Notes under the pieces: model-generated | Told to the model about the DNA's origin: nothing | Seen by the model: only the letters and a program-made list of their open reading frames with translations | The model's database searches: none | Assembly: GCA_964554665.1 (NCBI GenBank) | Contig: CAZKPP010000003.1 | Location: 1-64,000 of the forward strand | Length of the DNA: 64,000 nt | From: UBA3263 sp964554665 | Lineage (GTDB): Bacteria; Bacteroidota; Bacteroidia; Bacteroidales; Muribaculaceae | Reading direction: 5' to 3' | Program-made: the position numbers and the translations under genes | Shown here: piece after piece, positions 56,112 through 64,000 of the stretch | Layout: every line of letters begins with the position of its first letter | How positions within the stretch are numbered: the first letter of the stretch is position 1

Positions 56112-59100
56112 TTAACTGCCGAGTCGCGTAATTTTTATATGCGACTCGGTTGTTTGCGGACTTTGCACAACTTGAATCTGCACCGGCAGTTCTTCGCGAA
56201 GCTCGTCAACGTGGGAGATAATGCCTACGTGGCGACCGGTTTGCGAGTGCAGTTGCAAAAGGGTAGCAACCGCGTCTTTCAGCGCCTGGCCGCTGAGGGT
56301 GCCGAAGCCTTCGTCGATGAACAGCGTGTCAACCTGAAGCCCCTCGGCAATGTCGCTCAGTGCCAATGCAAGAGCGAGCGAAACCAGGAAACTTTCGCCA
56401 CCGGAAATAGTGTTGGCCGGGCGCGATGAACCGCCGTCGTAGGCATCGTCAACGTAAATTATGAATGAGTTAGGCTGCACGCGCAGGCGATAGCGGTCGG
56501 TCAGCGTTGCCATGTACTTGTTTGCCGAGTCTATCAGGTCCATCAAAACGTAGGTCTGGGCAATGGTTACGAACTTCTTGCCGTTGGTGTCGCCAAAGAG
56601 CTCGTCGAGCTCTTTCCAGCGCTGTTCTTCTTGTCGCTTTTCGTCGAGCAGGCGCAGGCGTTCGGCATGAATCTTCCTCGCAGCAGCGTCGGCGTTGAGT
56701 TTTTCGGTCATCACTCCGATGCGACGGTTGGTTTCAACCGTTTCTTCGTCGGCCTTGAGCTTTTTCTCTTTTAGCGTGTCAACCGGCTCGTCAATATATT
56801 TTTCGGGTCGGTTTTTCAGATGTAGGGCGTAGCGCTTGTCAGCTTCGGCGAGCGATGTGTTGGCCTTCACCAGGTTCTCGGCTGCCGAGGCAATGTCGCG
56901 GCGCGCGCCGTCGATTTCTTCAGGCGCAATCTGCAGCAGGTTGTTGAATATAAATTCCGAAAGGTTGTTTTCTGCCAGAAAGGCCGCTATCTGTGCCTTC
57001 AAGCCTGCTATCTTCGCTTTCGCGTCGGTCCGGGTTTGGCGGGTGGCTGCCACTTTGGCGTTGAGTGCGCTTACTTCGGAGTCAATGTTTTTCAGCTTCA
57101 TGGGCACTGTGGTCGAATCATATTGAAAGCCGAGGCTGTCAATAATGACCATGTTGCGCGAAAATTCCTCCTGACTACTCTCTATGTGGCGATTAAGTTC
57201 GTTGAGTGTGTCAACCGCGCGGTTAAACGATTGCGCGGCTTTCGTCAGGGCTGCGGCATATTCTACAGGTTTATCGAGCGGCGAAACTGCGCACTTGTAG
57301 CCCCGGGTCAGTTCAGTTATCTCCTCCTTGAGTTTCTCGATTGCAATGTTTGCAGCCGCTATGCGTCCGCGCAGGGTGGCCAGGGCGTTGTTGGCATCGT
57401 TGAGCCGGTTGGTGGCCGCCGTTAGCTCGCGGTTGCATGCGTCGGTGCGCTCGGTGGCAGTTTTCAGCTGCTGCCGCGCATTTTTGATTTGAACCGTAAG
57501 TTTGTTGATTTCCTCAAGGAGTTTATCAACGCTTTGAATTTCGTTGTTGATTGCGTCGAGGGAGCGCAGCGGCTCATTGAGGCCGGTGTTTTCCGCGTCG
57601 ATGCTTTTTTGCGTCACTTCGATGGTTGCCGTCAGGCGGTTGACTTCGGTTTCGCAGACTTTAACTTTCCCGTCCGCTTCGAGATATGATTTCTCGTAGC
57701 CGACAATCAGCAGCTCGATGTCGCTCTCAACCGGGAGTTGAACTACGGTCTGACGGCAGAGCGGACAGCAGCATCCTTGCGTCAGCTCGCCGCGCAGTTT
57801 GCGAATCAGCGCGTCAACCGATTCGCGCTCGCGGTCATATATGGCCTTGGCTTTATCGCGTGCCGAACGCAATTCCTTTAAGTTCTCAATCAGGGCATTG
57901 AGCTTCTGTTGGTTCTCTGAAACTTCTTTTTGCAGTTGCTCAATCCGTTGGCGCCGCTCAACTTTTTGTTTTTCGTTTTTTAGCGAGTCGAGCACTTCCC
58001 TTATGCGGTCGGGATGTTTGGCTTCGAGAATAGCTTCGAAATCTTCAATTGATTGCCTGATTTTATCTTGTTCGGCTTTAGCACCCTCGGCTTCAATGTT
58101 CGCTTTTTCAACCGCTTTGCGAAGATTGTTGTCGATATTCTTTTCCAGCGTATTGAGCTCGACCGATATCTGACCGAGCGATGTGCGCTCTGCCGCCAGC
58201 GATTGCAGTTTCGACGTAATCAGCTGCTCGCGGGCATATATGGAGCTATTCGGCATTTCAGCGTCGATAAGCGCTTTAAGCTCGGCTGATTTAGCCTTGC
58301 TTTCCGATATGCTTATGCGCAGGTATTCAAGGCCGCCGCGCAGGTCGAGGGCGTGGGCCGACAGTTCATCCAAGTCATGAGTGCTTTTTTCGATTTCTTG
58401 CTGAGCCTTGGCCACTTCTCCGCTCCATAAGCGTGGCTTTTCAATCAACTCATATTGGGCAATTAGCTCCTTTTGGCGAGCCATGCGGTCGCTTTTAACC
58501 AAGGCTTCGGCATCGGTGAGGGCCTGTTTCAGTTCGGCGAGCTGTTGGGTCATAACCGCTTCGTTTTCGAGCCACATTATTCCGTTCATCAGCCCTTCCG
58601 ACAGTGCTTTCAGCTCGCCGTTGGACCGCTCCAGAGCGCTCATCTCATCTTTGGCAGCAGTCAGCTCATCGTCGGACATCAGCACGGTGTCCGCTAACTG
58701 GCGTTCGAGCTCGTTGGCGGCGTCTTTGCGCGCCTTGTAGTTTTCGCGAATCTTTATTGATATGCGTCGGTAAATGTCGGTGCCGGTGATTTTTTCAAGA
58801 ATCTCGCTTTTTTCGTCATTGGGGGCCTGCAGAAAGCGGGTAAAGTCGCCCTGGGCCAGCATTGTTGTACGGCAGAACTTTTTAAAATCGAGCCCTATGG
58901 CCTGCTCGATGCGTTCGCGCAGGGGGGTGACCTTATCTATAATCACCTCCCGGCCGTTTTCGGTGAACTGCAAGTAGTGGGAGGGCGCACGGAACGGCCG
59001 GTCTATTTTTTTATATGTGCGGGCCGTGGTCCATGTTGCCGTGTAGGTGATTCCGTCGTTGCCTGTGAATTCGAGGATTGCCGTGGCCTCGACGCTGTCG

Positions 59101-59363
59101 CGCCGTGCCATTGCCCGCGAGTCGGTAAACTTGCTGCCGTCGGTCAGTTCAACGCTTTTATGTCCGCTCTCGGCCAGGCGCTGCAGGCGGGGGGTGGTGC
59201 CATAAAGCGCCAGGCAGATAGAGTCGAGAATAGTGGTCTTACCTGCTCCCGTATTACCTGTTATCAGATATACCGGGGCGGATAGCAGCGGCTCGGCGGT
59301 GAAATCGATGGTTGCCGAGGTTATTGACGCGATATTTGATATAGAGAGTTTTTTGAGTTTCAC
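56112..59363 (-). CDS. sbcC: exonuclease subunit SbcC (Rad50-like)
   Basis: The ATPase subunit of the SbcCD nuclease that cleaves hairpins and processes DNA ends. Its 1083 residues run: N-terminal Walker A GNTGAGKTT, long coiled coils, a zinc-hook CPLC (in CCCPLCRQ, about residue 531), coiled coil back, then signature NTISGGESFLVSLALALAL and Walker B (LFIDEGFGTL). The cysteine before CPLC doubles the metal ligands. It starts 17 bases after sbcD. The last codons carry a palindrome that probably terminates the flavodoxin gene. Confidence 0.96.
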   Translation of the reverse strand: MKLKKLSISNIASITSATIDFTAEPLLSAPVYLITGNTGAGKTTILDSICLALYGTTPRLQRLAESGHKSVELTDGSKFTDSRAMARRDSVEATAILEFTGNDGITYTATWTTARTYKKIDRPFRAPSHYLQFTENGREVIIDKVTPLRERIEQAIGLDFKKFCRTTMLAQGDFTRFLQAPNDEKSEILEKITGTDIYRRISIKIRENYKARKDAANELERQLADTVLMSDDELTAAKDEMSALERSNGELKALSEGLMNGIMWLENEAVMTQQLAELKQALTDAEALVKSDRMARQKELIAQYELIEKPRLWSGEVAKAQQEIEKSTHDLDELSAHALDLRGGLEYLRISISESKAKSAELKALIDAEMPNSSIYAREQLITSKLQSLAAERTSLGQISVELNTLEKNIDNNLRKAVEKANIEAEGAKAEQDKIRQSIEDFEAILEAKHPDRIREVLDSLKNEKQKVERRQRIEQLQKEVSENQQKLNALIENLKELRSARDKAKAIYDRERESVDALIRKLRGELTQGCCCPLCRQTVVQLPVESDIELLIVGYEKSYLEADGKVKVCETEVNRLTATIEVTQKSIDAENTGLNEPLRSLDAINNEIQSVDKLLEEINKLTVQIKNARQQLKTATERTDACNRELTAATNRLNDANNALATLRGRIAAANIAIEKLKEEITELTRGYKCAVSPLDKPVEYAAALTKAAQSFNRAVDTLNELNRHIESSQEEFSRNMVIIDSLGFQYDSTTVPMKLKNIDSEVSALNAKVAATRQTRTDAKAKIAGLKAQIAAFLAENNLSEFIFNNLLQIAPEEIDGARRDIASAAENLVKANTSLAEADKRYALHLKNRPEKYIDEPVDTLKEKKLKADEETVETNRRIGVMTEKLNADAAARKIHAERLRLLDEKRQEEQRWKELDELFGDTNGKKFVTIAQTYVLMDLIDSANKYMATLTDRYRLRVQPNSFIIYVDDAYDGGSSRPANTISGGESFLVSLALALALSDIAEGLQVDTLFIDEGFGTLSGQALKDAVATLLQLHSQTGRHVGIISHVDELREELPVQIQVVQSPQTTESHIKITRLGS
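56119..56156 (+). terminator. flavodoxin terminator hairpin embedded in the sbcC 3' end
   Basis: A perfect 9-bp stem, CCGAGTCGC (56119-56127) and GCGACTCGG (56141-56149), around a 13-base A/T loop, followed by TTGTTTG. It lies 29 bases after the flavodoxin stop but inside the last codons of sbcC on the other strand. Confidence 0.6.
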
Positions 59364-59380
59364 GGCGGAATCAGAATAGG

Positions 59381-60544
59381 TTATTTTGATATTTCAGAAA
59401 CTACTTGGCTGAACAGTGTGGCCATTTCGTCGGTCATGGGCGTGCCGGCATATTCGGCGTATTCTTTGGCTATGGTCAGCGGGTCTTCGGTCTGAAATTC
59501 GCTGACCGAGCGCAGGCGCACCCCGCAGATGTTGCCGGCGGCAGGTCGGCGGACGTTGAAAGCACACAGGGTAACATTCTTATTGCCCAAGGCTTCGGCA
59601 ACAAGCTGCCGGCGGTTGTCGGGCAGCGGGCGATCGAGCTCGATATTGAGCCTCAGTAGCTGCGGCTCGCCCGGATTGTAGCCTTTAAGCAGCTCAAGCA
59701 TTGCATCCCAGGACAGGTAATTAGCCGAGTCGGGTAGTGTTACGAGGCGGCGAAGTGGTGTGAATGTGATGTGCTCGACCTTAGGCTCAGCGCCGCGGGC
59801 AGATAGTTCGATGATGCTGACGCCGTGCGATGCGTCGGCTTCATCGAAGCCAACCGGAAGCGGCGAGCCGCAGTAGCGCACCCGATGGTGGCCGGCACCA
59901 TGAACGAACTGAGGCGTATGGATATGGCCTAAAGCAAGGTAGTCGAAGCCGCCGGCAAGGGTGGTTATGTCCGTCGTCTTGATGTTGCCGATAAACTCGG
60001 CAGTGTCGGTTTCCATGCGTTTATGCCCGTTGAAGTCCGCCCCTCTGACCGCAGTATGGGCGGTCAGTACGATGGGGAGCTCATTCTGGGGAACCTTATC
60101 GACAATACTTTGGAAAAAGCCTTCGGGAATCAAGCGCTCGTTGACGAACGGCACGGCGCACACATAGCCTTTGCCCGGGATTTCGATTATATTTGCCTCG
60201 GGCCGCTCGGGGTCGATAGACCCGATGGTGTGCACATTGTGCGCCCGCCAGGGGTGACGGAAAATTTCGTGGCGGTTGGCCGAATCATGGTTGCCCGAAG
60301 TGGCTATGATAGTCATTTCGGGGTTTTGGCGGTGAAATTCGGCCAATGCGTTGGCAAAAAGGGTCTGCGCCTCGATTGGCGGTATCGACGAGTCGAAAAT
60401 ATCGCCCGCGATTATCATTACGTCGGGCCGATGTTGCTCAATAACCTTTTGGATATTAAGCAGCATGGCCGCGAACTCGTCGCGGCGGTTAATGCCGTAG
60501 AGTTCGTGGCCAAGGTGCCAGTCGCTTGTGTGGAGCAGTTTCAT
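59381..60544 (-). CDS. sbcD: exonuclease subunit SbcD (Mre11-like)
   Basis: The nuclease subunit of SbcCD. Metallophosphoesterase motifs are all present: TSDWHLGHEL (7-16), IAGDIFDS, SGNHDSANR, LTAHTAVRG and LALGHIHTPQ. The length of 387 is standard; the C-terminal part contacts SbcC. It abuts the stop of the M3 peptidase gene (60545) with no gap and precedes sbcC, so all three are one transcript from the promoter at 62700-62730. Confidence 0.96.
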   Translation of the reverse strand: MKLLHTSDWHLGHELYGINRRDEFAAMLLNIQKVIEQHRPDVMIIAGDIFDSSIPPIEAQTLFANALAEFHRQNPEMTIIATSGNHDSANRHEIFRHPWRAHNVHTIGSIDPERPEANIIEIPGKGYVCAVPFVNERLIPEGFFQSIVDKVPQNELPIVLTAHTAVRGADFNGHKRMETDTAEFIGNIKTTDITTLAGGFDYLALGHIHTPQFVHGAGHHRVRYCGSPLPVGFDEADASHGVSIIELSARGAEPKVEHITFTPLRRLVTLPDSANYLSWDAMLELLKGYNPGEPQLLRLNIELDRPLPDNRRQLVAEALGNKNVTLCAFNVRRPAAGNICGVRLRSVSEFQTEDPLTIAKEYAEYAGTPMTDEMATLFSQVVSEISK

Positions 60545-62674
60545 TTATTTGGAGATAAGCCCGCGGTTGCGCAGAAGGGCATCGACATTGGGCTGACGAC
60601 CGCGGAAGTTCACATAGAGTACCATGGGGTCTTCAGCACCACCGGCTTCGAGCACGTTTTTCTTAAACGCGGCAGCGGTTTCGGGGTCAAAAATGCCGCG
60701 TTCCTCAAACAGTTCGAAACCGTCGGAGTCAAGCACTTCGGCCCAGAGGTAGGTGTAGTAGCCCGAAGCATAGCCGTCGGAGCCGAAAACATGTTTGAAG
60801 TAGGGCGAACGATAGCGGAACTGCAGTTCGGCGGGCATCTGCAGCTTTTCGGCTACCGAACGTTCAAAGTCCATTACGTTTACCGAGTCGCCCGGTTCGA
60901 GGTTGAGTTTGCCCCAGTAGAGGTCGAGCAGGGCGGCCGATGCGAGTTCGCCGGTGGTGAAGCCCTGATTGTGGTGCTGGGCGTTCTGGAGTTTGGCAAT
61001 GAGTTCGTCGGAAATCACTTCGCCGGTTTTCCAGTGGTGGGCGTACATTTTAAGCATTTCGGGGGCTACGGCCCAGTGTTCGTGAATCTGGCTCGGGAGC
61101 TCAACGAAGTCGCGGTCAACGTTGGTGCCGGCCTGCGAGCGGTATTGGGCGCGGGTCAGCATTCCGTGGAGGCCGTGGCCGAACTCGTGGAACAGGGTTT
61201 CAACGTCGTCAATCGACAGCAGAGCGGGAGTGGTTGCCGTCGGGCGGGTGAAGTTGCCCACATTATAAATAATAGGAGCCACGCGGTTGCCCTGTTCGTC
61301 GACATACTCGCCTTTGAACTCGCTCATCCATGCGCCCTGGCGCTTCGATGCGCGCGGGAAGTAGTCGTTCATGAAAATTGCAATGTGTTCGCCGGTCTTG
61401 GCGTCGGTAACCTCATAAACCTTAACTTCGGGGTGATATTTCGGAGCGTCGGGCAGTTCGGTAAAGTTTACGCCATAGAGGATGTTGGCCATTTTGAAGG
61501 CGCCGTTCAGCACTGAATCAACTGCAAAATACTGGCGCAGTTCGTCTTCGTCGAGCGCATATTTCTGCTGGCGCAGCTTTTCGGCGTAGTAGGAGTAGTC
61601 CCACGGCTGAATTTTTTCGGGAGCGAGGGTCTGCATTTCGGCCACTTCCTCGTTAACGCGTGTTCTGGCGGCGGACCAGACCTTATTGAGCAGCTCCATA
61701 GCGGCTTCGGGGGTTTTGGCCATGACGTTGGCGGTTGCATAGCTTGCAAAGTCAGGATAGCCGAGCAGTCGGGCCTTGGCGGTGCGGGCCTTGAGGATTT
61801 CGTTGATTACGGGGCCGTTGTCGTACTTGCCCGAAGAGGCGAGGCCGGTGTAGCCTTCATAAACCTGCTGACGCAGCGAGCGGTCGTCGGCATACTGAAG
61901 CACCGGCAGACGGCTCGGGCCGTGGAGGGTAAAGGCGTATGATCCGGTGGGCATGTTGCGCTCGGCGGCAGCTTCGGCGGCGGCATCGATAACGCCTTGG
62001 GGCAGACCCGAAAGGCGTGCGGTGTCGGTAACCTCGATTACGAATTCATTGGTTGCTGCAAGCAGGTTTTTGTTGAACTTCAGATAGAGGTCGGTAAGCT
62101 TGGAGTTTACTGCTTTCAGCGAGTCCTGATCGGCCTGCGAGAGCATGGCGCCGTTGCGTACGGCGTCGCGATAGGTCTTCTCGATCATGCGCATCTGGGC
62201 GGTGGTGTAGCCTTTGCCCTCGCGGTTGTCGTAAACCTGCTTGATGCGGGCAAAAAGTGCGGGGTCCATGGCCAGCTCGTCGGCCCACTGCTGGGCTTCG
62301 GCGTAGAAGGTCTGGGCTACTTCTTCGCTTTCGGGTGAGTTCAAAGCCTCGTCGAGGCCCGAAAAGAGCAGGGCCACGCGGTTGAGCAGGTCGCCGCTGT
62401 TGTCGAGCGCAAGAATGGTGTTTTCAAAAGTCGGGGCGTCGGGGTTGTCGACTATTGCCTTGACTTCGGCTTTCTGTTGATTGATGGCCTCGCGGAGCGC
62501 GGGCATGTAGTCCGACATCTGAATCTGGTCGAACGGGGGAATGTCGAATTGAGTTTTGTACTCTGAAATCAGCGGATTCTGTCTGTTCATTGCAGGGAGA
62601 GTGTCTTTGGCATAAACATATAGCGCGGTTGCGCCGGCAGCCAATACGGCTGCAAAAAGAAGTTTCTTTCTCAT
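60545..62674 (-). CDS. dcp: M3-family metallopeptidase (peptidyl-dipeptidase Dcp-like), exported
   Basis: A zinc peptidase of 709 residues cutting dipeptides from peptide C-termini. The zinc motif HEFGHGLHG lies at about residue 498 and the third ligand glutamate follows in the usual helix. An N-terminal hydrophobic stretch (KKLLFAAVLAAGATALYVYA) looks like a signal peptide or lipid-free anchor, so the enzyme is probably periplasmic, unlike cytoplasmic E. coli Dcp. It is the first gene of a transcript continuing into sbcD and sbcC, a functional mix that may be only positional. Confidence 0.93.
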   Translation of the reverse strand: MRKKLLFAAVLAAGATALYVYAKDTLPAMNRQNPLISEYKTQFDIPPFDQIQMSDYMPALREAINQQKAEVKAIVDNPDAPTFENTILALDNSGDLLNRVALLFSGLDEALNSPESEEVAQTFYAEAQQWADELAMDPALFARIKQVYDNREGKGYTTAQMRMIEKTYRDAVRNGAMLSQADQDSLKAVNSKLTDLYLKFNKNLLAATNEFVIEVTDTARLSGLPQGVIDAAAEAAAERNMPTGSYAFTLHGPSRLPVLQYADDRSLRQQVYEGYTGLASSGKYDNGPVINEILKARTAKARLLGYPDFASYATANVMAKTPEAAMELLNKVWSAARTRVNEEVAEMQTLAPEKIQPWDYSYYAEKLRQQKYALDEDELRQYFAVDSVLNGAFKMANILYGVNFTELPDAPKYHPEVKVYEVTDAKTGEHIAIFMNDYFPRASKRQGAWMSEFKGEYVDEQGNRVAPIIYNVGNFTRPTATTPALLSIDDVETLFHEFGHGLHGMLTRAQYRSQAGTNVDRDFVELPSQIHEHWAVAPEMLKMYAHHWKTGEVISDELIAKLQNAQHHNQGFTTGELASAALLDLYWGKLNLEPGDSVNVMDFERSVAEKLQMPAELQFRYRSPYFKHVFGSDGYASGYYTYLWAEVLDSDGFELFEERGIFDPETAAAFKKNVLEAGGAEDPMVLYVNFRGRQPNVDALLRNRGLISK

Positions 62675-62699
62675 GCGTGAAAATAATTTATTTGAAATG

Positions 62700-62730
62700 C
62701 AAAATTACAAAAATTTTCGTTCCCTGCAAA
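62700..62730 (-). promoter_or_regulatory. promoter of the dcp-sbcD-sbcC run
   Basis: Minus strand: TTTG at 62727-62730, exactly 19 bases, TAATTTTG at 62700-62707. A full consensus match, with a leader of about 20 bases. Confidence 0.82.
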
Positions 62731-62766
62731 ATCTGCAAAATTTTTGGAAAAAAATCCGAAAAATAT

Positions 62767-62797
62767 GTTGCAGATATAAAAACTATTACTAACTTAG
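62767..62797 (+). promoter_or_regulatory. probable promoter of the PRiA4_ORF3-family gene
   Basis: GTTG at 62767-62770, 19-base spacer, TAACTTAG at 62790-62797: one mismatch in each box. The leader would be about 40 bases. Confidence 0.5.
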
Positions 62798-62842
62798 CGG
62801 CGTTAAAACTACCGAATAACGTATAAAAAACTCTCAAAATCT

Positions 62843-63391
62843 ATGATATATAACTTTAGGATTGTTTCTGACGAAGTAGATAACTTCCGCCGCGACATCC
62901 AAATCGATGCGGACGCAACGTTTCTTGACCTGCGCAACGCCATATATAATAGTGTCGGTTACGACAAGAACCAGATGTGTTCTTTCTTCATTTGCGATAA
63001 CGAATGGGAGAAGGAACGCGAAATAACCCTTGAAGATATGGGCCTCGACGCTTCGGAAGACTCCTATCTGATGGAAGACACTATTCTCAGCGATGAAATT
63101 GAAGACGAAGGTCAGCGCCTGATGTTGACTTTCGACTATCTCAACGACCGCTCCTTTTATATAGAGCTGAAAACCACTGAGCCGGGCAAGAGCCTTATGG
63201 AACCGCTGGTGTCGAGCGCCATGGGTCAGGCTCCCAAGCAGGAGAGCGTTCTCGAAATCATCGAGCCCGAAAAGATTAACGCCGCAAATAAAGCCGTAGA
63301 GGAATTCGACGACGAATTCTACGGCTCAGATTCGTTTAACGATGATGAGTTCGAGGCAGGCGGCTTCAGCGATATGACGCTCGAAGAATAA
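62843..63391 (+). CDS. plasmid pRiA4b ORF-3-like family protein
   Basis: The 182-residue cytoplasmic protein follows the PRiA4_ORF3 fold (PF07929 as I recall): MIYNFRIVSDEVDNFRRDIQ, then FLDLRNAIYNSVGYD and FFICDNEWEKEREITL. It ends in a strongly acidic tail (about 150-182, Asp/Glu-rich). The family is widespread in Bacteroidota chromosomes despite its plasmid name; function is unknown. It converges on the DUF3109 gene with a two-base gap and is divergent from dcp. Confidence 0.85.
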   Translation: MIYNFRIVSDEVDNFRRDIQIDADATFLDLRNAIYNSVGYDKNQMCSFFICDNEWEKEREITLEDMGLDASEDSYLMEDTILSDEIEDEGQRLMLTFDYLNDRSFYIELKTTEPGKSLMEPLVSSAMGQAPKQESVLEIIEPEKINAANKAVEEFDDEFYGSDSFNDDEFEAGGFSDMTLEE

Positions 63392-63393
63392 CG

Positions 63394-63972
63394 CTACTGC
63401 TGTTCGGCAAGATAAGTTTCGCAACAGAGGGCCAGTTCGTCATACCATTCCTTTCCGAAGCGTTCAATCAGCGGTTCGCGCAGGAATTGGTAGAGGCGGA
63501 TGCCTTCTCGCCGCCCTTTGGCACGCGCCGGGGCGCAGATGTTCCATTTATGGTAATTAACAGCCGTGAACTTGTCGTATTCGGTTATTCTTACCGGATA
63601 TAATGCGCAGCTGATCGGTTTGCGCCATTGGGTTTCGCCGCGACGATAGGCCCCTTCGAGCGCACACAGGCAAATGCCGTTGGGCGCATAGCAGGTAAAG
63701 GCGCAGTTGCGGCCATCGAGAATGGTGGTTACCAGGTCGCCTTCCTCGTCGATATAGCTTACGCCCTGCTCCTTGACGAGCTCAAGCGCGCGCGGGGCCA
63801 TATCTTTTTCTATGCAGGGTAGGGCACGGCGAATTTCGCGGCACTCCTTGTCGGTTACCGGAGCTCCGGCATCGCCTTCGATGCAACATTCGCCCTTGCA
63901 GGCGTCGAGGTCGCAGCAAAAAAATTCTTCAGCCAGGTCGAGGCTGACCAAAGTGTCTTGTATCTGAAACAT
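63394..63972 (-). CDS. DUF3109 family cysteine-rich protein
   Basis: A soluble protein of 192 residues (198 if the Met at 63990 is used). Conserved cysteines cluster as FCCDLDACKGECCIEGDAGAP near the N-terminus, CAFTCYAPNGICLCALEGAY mid-protein and CALYP / NICAPA later, consistent with iron-sulfur or zinc binding (YkgJ/DUF3109-like). Function is unknown. The start MFQIQDTLVSLDL is chosen because homologues I recall begin at this point. Upstream sequence is cut by the window end, so promoter and neighbours on that side cannot be judged. Confidence 0.88.
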   Translation of the reverse strand: MFQIQDTLVSLDLAEEFFCCDLDACKGECCIEGDAGAPVTDKECREIRRALPCIEKDMAPRALELVKEQGVSYIDEEGDLVTTILDGRNCAFTCYAPNGICLCALEGAYRRGETQWRKPISCALYPVRITEYDKFTAVNYHKWNICAPARAKGRREGIRLYQFLREPLIERFGKEWYDELALCCETYLAEQQ

Positions 63973-64000
63973 AATTTGTTCTTCTATCATTTTCCTGAAT

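Noticed and set aside
60023..61516. Long plus-strand open frame (497 codons)
   Set aside because: It is antisense to sbcD and the M3 peptidase, which have complete catalytic motifs; its composition is the usual low-information shadow of GC-biased codons.
62843..63391. Treating the PRiA4_ORF3-family gene as a mobile-element remnant
   Set aside because: The family name refers to a plasmid, but the gene matches its surroundings in composition and I recall it as widespread on Bacteroidota chromosomes; no mobile-element ends are nearby.

Overview
The window reads as chromosomal DNA of a Bacteroidota (Bacteroidales) gut-type bacterium. Promoters show the TTTG (-33) / TAnnTTTG (-7) pattern of this phylum, Shine-Dalgarno sites are weak, and there are a type IX secretion sortase (PorU), secreted proteins with Por-type C-terminal tails, PorT-like and DUF5723-like outer-membrane barrels, and a Bacteroidetes-style Mrp. 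Moderate GC plus a T9SS would fit a Muribaculaceae-like lineage, but that placement is inference.

Layout. 1-1714: an AT-rich accessory patch (a GIY-YIG nuclease running off the left edge and two orphan genes) that stops at the 3' end of mnmE. 1715-10661 (minus): one long gene run from two tandem secreted endonuclease I paralogues through a BspA-like LRR protein, trmB, mrp, a small monooxygenase, a membrane-anchored NUC1 nuclease and mnmE. 10737-13488 (minus): a TraB/GumN protein, an ABC ATPase/permease pair and a YtrA-like GntR regulator, with an inverted repeat at the predicted transcription start. 13655-18436: a porin-like gene divergent from a glutaminase / MFS transporter / asparaginase operon, with a large palindrome exactly mid-way between them. 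18523-30597: class I fumarase, outer-membrane barrel, ABC-F ATPase, phosphoethanolamine transferase, Omp85-like barrel, porU, a decayed FAH-fold gene and a membrane acyltransferase. 30687-35129: gyrB, rnr and a small antisense-overlapping ORF.

35309-38403: a lipoprotein plus DUF5723-like barrel pair. 38518-46433: a tightly packed six-gene run: TPR protein, plug-less TonB-receptor-like barrel, upp, a RhaM-type mutarotase, a FucP-type permease, and an unusual cytidylyltransferase-GHMP-kinase-like fusion. The last four are coupled by ATGA or 14-bp overlaps and look like an uncharacterised sugar-salvage/activation module. 46430-55469 (minus): dacB, htpG, a sodium:neurotransmitter-type symporter, carB and carA. 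55593-63990: flavodoxin, the sbcD-sbcC repair nuclease with an M3 peptidase in front, a PRiA4_ORF3-family acidic protein and a DUF3109 cysteine-rich protein.

No tRNA, rRNA, CRISPR array, transposase or integrase was seen. No gene-free stretch exceeds about 200 bases. The observations most worth following are the nucleotidyltransferase-kinase fusion operon, the foreign-looking patch at the mnmE 3' end, the two inverted repeats at operon control points, and the FAH-like gene that has lost its metal ligands next to porU.
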